Origin: Thalassotalea sp. 273M-4
GTDB lineage: Bacteria; Pseudomonadota; Gammaproteobacteria; Enterobacterales; Alteromonadaceae
Reading direction: 5' to 3'
DNA length: 64,000 nt
NCBI RefSeq assembly: GCF_041410465.1
Contig: NZ_CP166961.1
Span: forward strand, 3,286,001-3,350,000
The notes under the pieces are model-generated. The model was not told the origin of the DNA. It was given only the letters and a program-made list of their open reading frames with translations, and did not search any database. Within the stretch, counting starts at the first letter, position 1; every line of letters starts with the position of its first letter. A program made the position numbers and the translations under genes. This document shows positions 61,094-64,000 of this stretch, piece by piece.

Positions 61094-61861
61094 TAACGAG
61101 ATGAATTTTTTGAAATTGACTAAATCGCAATTGCGATAAGGCATTAACGATTGGCTAATACCGTTCAATCAAGTAGAAGGGATTTAAAGCATGAAGAATA
61201 ATTTAACAGGGAAGGGTAAAACGCATCCTTGTTTTAAGTTTCAATATTTCATTACTTCTTTATATTGAACACTCATAATTAATTATAAGTGTCGTACTTC
61301 CATACTACTGATTGGAGAATACGTTGCTATTTAATAGTCCATTATCAAACACGATTACCATACAGGTCGTTGCTATAAACCAGAACATCATTAATTTGTC
61401 ATTCTGTTACACAATTACAGCCATTATTTTTTTAGCTTTTTGTAACCGGTTTGTAAAGCAATCACTCTAAAACGTAACACAAAATGATGATACCCAAAGC
61501 TCTCTTACTAATCTACCTTTTTTTGATTTATTTCAAAAAGGCGGTTAAAAGTGTAAAAATGAAACACTAAAACATCTGCCAAAGCCAATAGAAATCGAAT
61601 ATCTTTGCTTTTTATCGCTAATAAAAAATGGTGGTTTTGTTTACAGCAAAAACACGTTTTAAACAGTTCATTTTAAAGTATGTTATTCTAACAAAATGTA
61701 AAAAACACTGTTTTCAAACTTCGGTTTTTGGCCCTTTTTACAACGTGCTTTTTTGATCTAAGAATGACATGCATGCTGAACAGGTTGATTTCATGTTTAA
61801 ATGCCTTGTCTGTTTATGTGTTCTAAACTGTACGTGATAAATAAATTATTAGGAGTTAGCA
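61094..61861. other. Intergenic region between locus 2 and the DUF3012 gene
   Basis: This must carry the locus 2 promoter (minus) and the DUF3012 promoter (plus). 61106-61130 resembles the region upstream of locus 1's ops element (30451-30474). A palindrome AACCGGTT sits at 61444-61451. The remainder is AT-rich with no gene, no 8-mer array and no structured RNA I can recognise. Confidence 0.5.
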
Positions 61862-62029
61862 ATGAAAAACTTAACACGTGCGGCAGTATCTTTACTTGGG
61901 GTGTTTTTTTTAATTGGGTGTGCGCCAGAAGTTGGCTCAAAAGAGTGGTGTGAACAATTAAAAGAAAAACCTAAAGGTGAGTGGACTGCTGAAGAAGCGA
62001 AAGACTTTGCTAAACATTGCATATTTTAA
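61862..62029 (+). CDS. Small DUF3012 lipoprotein
   Basis: 55 aa. Signal peptide with lipobox LIGC (Cys20), then APEVGSKEWCEQLKEKPKGE and WTAEEAKDFAKHC. The pattern GSKxWCxxxKEKPKGxWTxxEAxxxAKHC is conserved in short lipoproteins of Vibrio, Shewanella and Colwellia relatives (DUF3012). Two cysteines after the lipobox (Cys30, Cys53) could form a disulfide. An excellent AGGAG ribosome site lies 6-7 nt before the ATG. Function is unknown. Confidence 0.9.
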   Translation: MKNLTRAAVSLLGVFFLIGCAPEVGSKEWCEQLKEKPKGEWTAEEAKDFAKHCIF

Positions 62030-62040
62030 TATGAGATTTG

Positions 62041-62053
62041 GCCATTAAATGGC
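62041..62053. terminator. Weak convergent hairpin between DUF3012 and SulP genes
   Basis: GCCAT-TAA-ATGGC hairpin just after the DUF3012 stop, followed on the plus strand by ATCTATATTGCC and then TCTTTT. A short AGAT/ATCT outer pairing extends it. Possible but weak terminator. Confidence 0.35.
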
Positions 62054-62069
62054 ATCTATATTGCCTCTT

Positions 62070-63884
62070 TTAAATTTCATCAAAGCGTTTAAATGTTTGC
62101 GGTTTTTGCTCAGTTCCATCAGCGTCAGATGTACCTTTTTCAACATTACTGTGTTCAATGATGTTGCTGTTATCTTGTTTCTGCTTTTGTTTTGCTATAA
62201 ATGCGCGCTCAGCAAGCTTTAAAGTAGGGTACATATATAATTTTTGCTTATGCTGTTTATCTTTAAGCCAGCTGTTGGCAAAAAAGCGCTGTACGCTTTG
62301 TTTTTTATTGGTAATGTAAAGTTCTATCTGTTGCTTTTTTAACTGCTGTTGCAGCTCTAGTATTTTATGAGCCCCGGTCGCATCAACAATATTGATTGAG
62401 CTGGCGTCTATAATCAGCCACTTTATGGGTGGTTTATGTTGCTGTTGGTGTTGCGCCAACTTATTTAATACGTCTTGCTTAAAGTAATCGGCATTAAAAA
62501 ATAATAGATTGGCCTCAAAGCGGTAACATAAAATACCGGGCGTTTGTTTGGCATCCGGAAAGTCTTCAATATTATGATAACTCTTTAAATGACTCACTCG
62601 CCCTAATATTGCACTGGAAGGTTTTGAATCTACCGCCAACAACCAACACAGTGACAGCGCTATAGCCAATACCACCCCAGGTAATACCCCTAAGGTTAGT
62701 ACCCCTAACGTGGTTAAAACCGACAAAACAAACTCGGTTTTATTCATTTGGTACAACTCTTTTAAGGTGCGAAAATCAAACAAGCTCATCGCGGCAACTA
62801 ATATTACGGCGGCCAACGCACTCAGTGGAATTAACGCTAATGGCTCGGTTAAAAACAAAACCAACAGCATGCTAACCCCTGCAATAACCCCAACCATTTG
62901 GGTTTTACCATGCATTTCATGGTTGATAGCGGTTCTTGAGTCGGCCCCCGTAACGGGAAAACCTTGAGCAATACCAGAGGCCAAGTTACTTACCCCATAA
63001 GCGATAAGCTCTTGATTGGCATTTACCTCATAACCATTTCGCTGAGCAAAGCTTTTGGCGGTTAATATACCCGAGGTAAAACTGATTAACGCTAACGCCA
63101 GCGCATCCACTAAAAGCACTTTAAATTCAGCAACGTTCACATGTATAAACAAATTAAATTCTGGTATACCGCTTGGTACCTGCCCTAAGGTTGCCACATT
63201 TAACTCTTGCAAATTTAATTGCTTAACCAAGGCCATACTAAAAATAATGGTCATTAATGCACTGGGTAATTTAGGAAACAAATATTTAATCGCGTATAAC
63301 AGGGCGATTAAACTGAGCGCCAACCAAAAGGTTGGGGCATGGGTCTGCGCCAACTTACCTACCAGCAAGCTTAGCTCCGACAACACCCCGGTACTTTCTA
63401 TGTGAATACCAAGCAGTTTTTTTATTTGACCAAGGGCAATCACTAATGCGATTCCATTTAAAAAGCCGGTTAAAATGGGCAGAGATAAAAAGTTAGCAAT
63501 AAAGCCCAGTTTAAATACCCCTGCAATAATATAAATACCTGCAGTAAGTAGGGTCAGCAATAACATTAACGCTTGGTACTTAGCGCCATCGCCAGCCGCT
63601 AAGTGGCCCAAACTTGCTGCCACAATAATGCACGTCGCCGCATCGGGCCCAACCATAAGTTGTTTCGAAGAACCAAATAACGCATAAGCAAATAACGGAA
63701 AGGTGGCAGAGTAAATACCATATACCGCCGGCACCCCAGCCAAATCGGCATAAGCAATACCAACTGGCAAGGCAACCGCTGCCACAGACAAGCCCGAACG
63801 AATGTCCGCTTTTAAAAAACGCGCTTGGTAGTGCACCAGAGTATTAATCCCTGGCATATATTGGCAAAGCCATCGCCACATCAT
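62070..63884 (-). CDS. SulP-family anion (sulfate/bicarbonate) transporter with STAS domain
   Basis: 604 aa from the ATG at 63884 (614 aa if a TTG at 63914 is used; that codon has no ribosome site). Twelve to fourteen membrane spans (about residues 30-420) with the SulP signature ADIRSGLSVAAVALPVGIAY and the VPAVYGIYSATFPLFAYALF and GPDAATCIIVA segments near the N-terminus. A C-terminal STAS domain (about 450-560, WLIIDASSINIVDATGAHKI) follows. A Gln/Lys-rich tail ends it. Substrate may be sulfate, bicarbonate or other anions; closeness to a sulfation system favours sulfate only weakly. It is convergent with the DUF3012 gene. Confidence 0.88.
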   Translation of the reverse strand: MMWRWLCQYMPGINTLVHYQARFLKADIRSGLSVAAVALPVGIAYADLAGVPAVYGIYSATFPLFAYALFGSSKQLMVGPDAATCIIVAASLGHLAAGDGAKYQALMLLLTLLTAGIYIIAGVFKLGFIANFLSLPILTGFLNGIALVIALGQIKKLLGIHIESTGVLSELSLLVGKLAQTHAPTFWLALSLIALLYAIKYLFPKLPSALMTIIFSMALVKQLNLQELNVATLGQVPSGIPEFNLFIHVNVAEFKVLLVDALALALISFTSGILTAKSFAQRNGYEVNANQELIAYGVSNLASGIAQGFPVTGADSRTAINHEMHGKTQMVGVIAGVSMLLVLFLTEPLALIPLSALAAVILVAAMSLFDFRTLKELYQMNKTEFVLSVLTTLGVLTLGVLPGVVLAIALSLCWLLAVDSKPSSAILGRVSHLKSYHNIEDFPDAKQTPGILCYRFEANLLFFNADYFKQDVLNKLAQHQQQHKPPIKWLIIDASSINIVDATGAHKILELQQQLKKQQIELYITNKKQSVQRFFANSWLKDKQHKQKLYMYPTLKLAERAFIAKQKQKQDNSNIIEHSNVEKGTSDADGTEQKPQTFKRFDEI

Positions 63885-64000
63885 TCTCTCGCTGATCACC
63901 TTAAGGGTTACCAAGTTTGAAAGGTTATTTAAGTATTAATGCCTATGGCATTTATGCAATGTTAATAAAAACCGAGTATTTGCCTTGGTTTTTATTTAAG

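Noticed and set aside
61028..61168. N-terminal extension of Wzb from an upstream start at 61168
   Set aside because: It would translate through the ops-like leader and adds 47 residues not expected in LMW-PTP proteins; the ATG at 61027 gives the normal N-terminus.

Overview
The window comes from a marine gammaproteobacterium of the Alteromonadales, most likely Colwelliaceae (Colwellia/Thalassotalea-like). This rests on the 5' part of a 16S rRNA gene at the left edge, low GC content, a cys/PAPS gene set, a DUF3012 lipoprotein and a PEP-CTERM protein. The genus is my inference from reading the 16S by eye; I ran no search.

Layout, left to right. (1) 1-1016: the start of an rrn operon on the minus strand, with 16S, a boxB-boxA antitermination leader and two tandem strong promoters. 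(2) 1023-7854: glycogen operon glgP-glgB-glgX (minus). (3) 8254-10491: two genes for membrane proteins with bacterial PH (bPH2) domains (plus). (4) 30359 down to 10617: polysaccharide locus 1 (minus). It opens with a JUMPstart/ops-like leader and runs SLBB export protein, Wzz, acetyltransferase, Wzx, glycosyltransferases, Wzy, a PglC-type initiating transferase, a PglD/PglE/PglF-type set for a UDP-diacetylbacillosamine-like sugar, Ugd, a UDP-glucuronate epimerase and a Wzi-type capsule anchor. (5) 31303-39129: accessory stretch with a PEP-CTERM protein, an IS3 remnant, galU, an orphan lipoprotein, a YjbH-like protein, a DHH phosphoesterase and a four-helix-bundle protein. (6) 45083 down to 39357: sulfate activation genes cysD, cysN and cysC, interrupted by an SLC13-type transporter and a second four-helix-bundle gene. 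(7) 61093 down to 45141: polysaccharide locus 2 (minus), with its own JUMPstart/ops-like leader. It carries wzb, wza, wzc, a PAPS-type sulfotransferase, Wzy, three GT2 enzymes, a 2OG-Fe(II) oxygenase, rmlBACD, Wzx and a WcaJ/WbaP-type initiating transferase. (8) 61862-63914: a tiny DUF3012 lipoprotein and a SulP anion transporter.

How it fits together. Locus 2 looks like a factory for a sulfated, rhamnose-containing surface polysaccharide. Transporters (SLC13, SulP) could import sulfate, CysDNC would make PAPS, the sulfotransferase would use it, and the DHH phosphoesterase could recycle the by-product pAp (hypothesis). Locus 1 looks like a second polysaccharide, initiated by a bacillosamine-type sugar and containing uronic acid, probably tethered as a capsule by Wzi. 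GalU supplies UDP-glucose to Ugd.

The most interesting signals are regulatory. Both loci share a 38-nt leader (33/38 identical) containing an ops element that differs from the E. coli ops at the RfaH-contacting T6. The initiating transferase of locus 2 contains a G9 tract whose slippage would truncate the enzyme in either direction. A 21-copy 8-bp tandem array lies directly upstream of wzc and belongs to a family (consensus RGGCTKYA) with three arrays here plus decayed units in many gaps. REP-like palindromes, a 61-bp direct repeat and a terminator-like hairpin inside locus 1 add to this.
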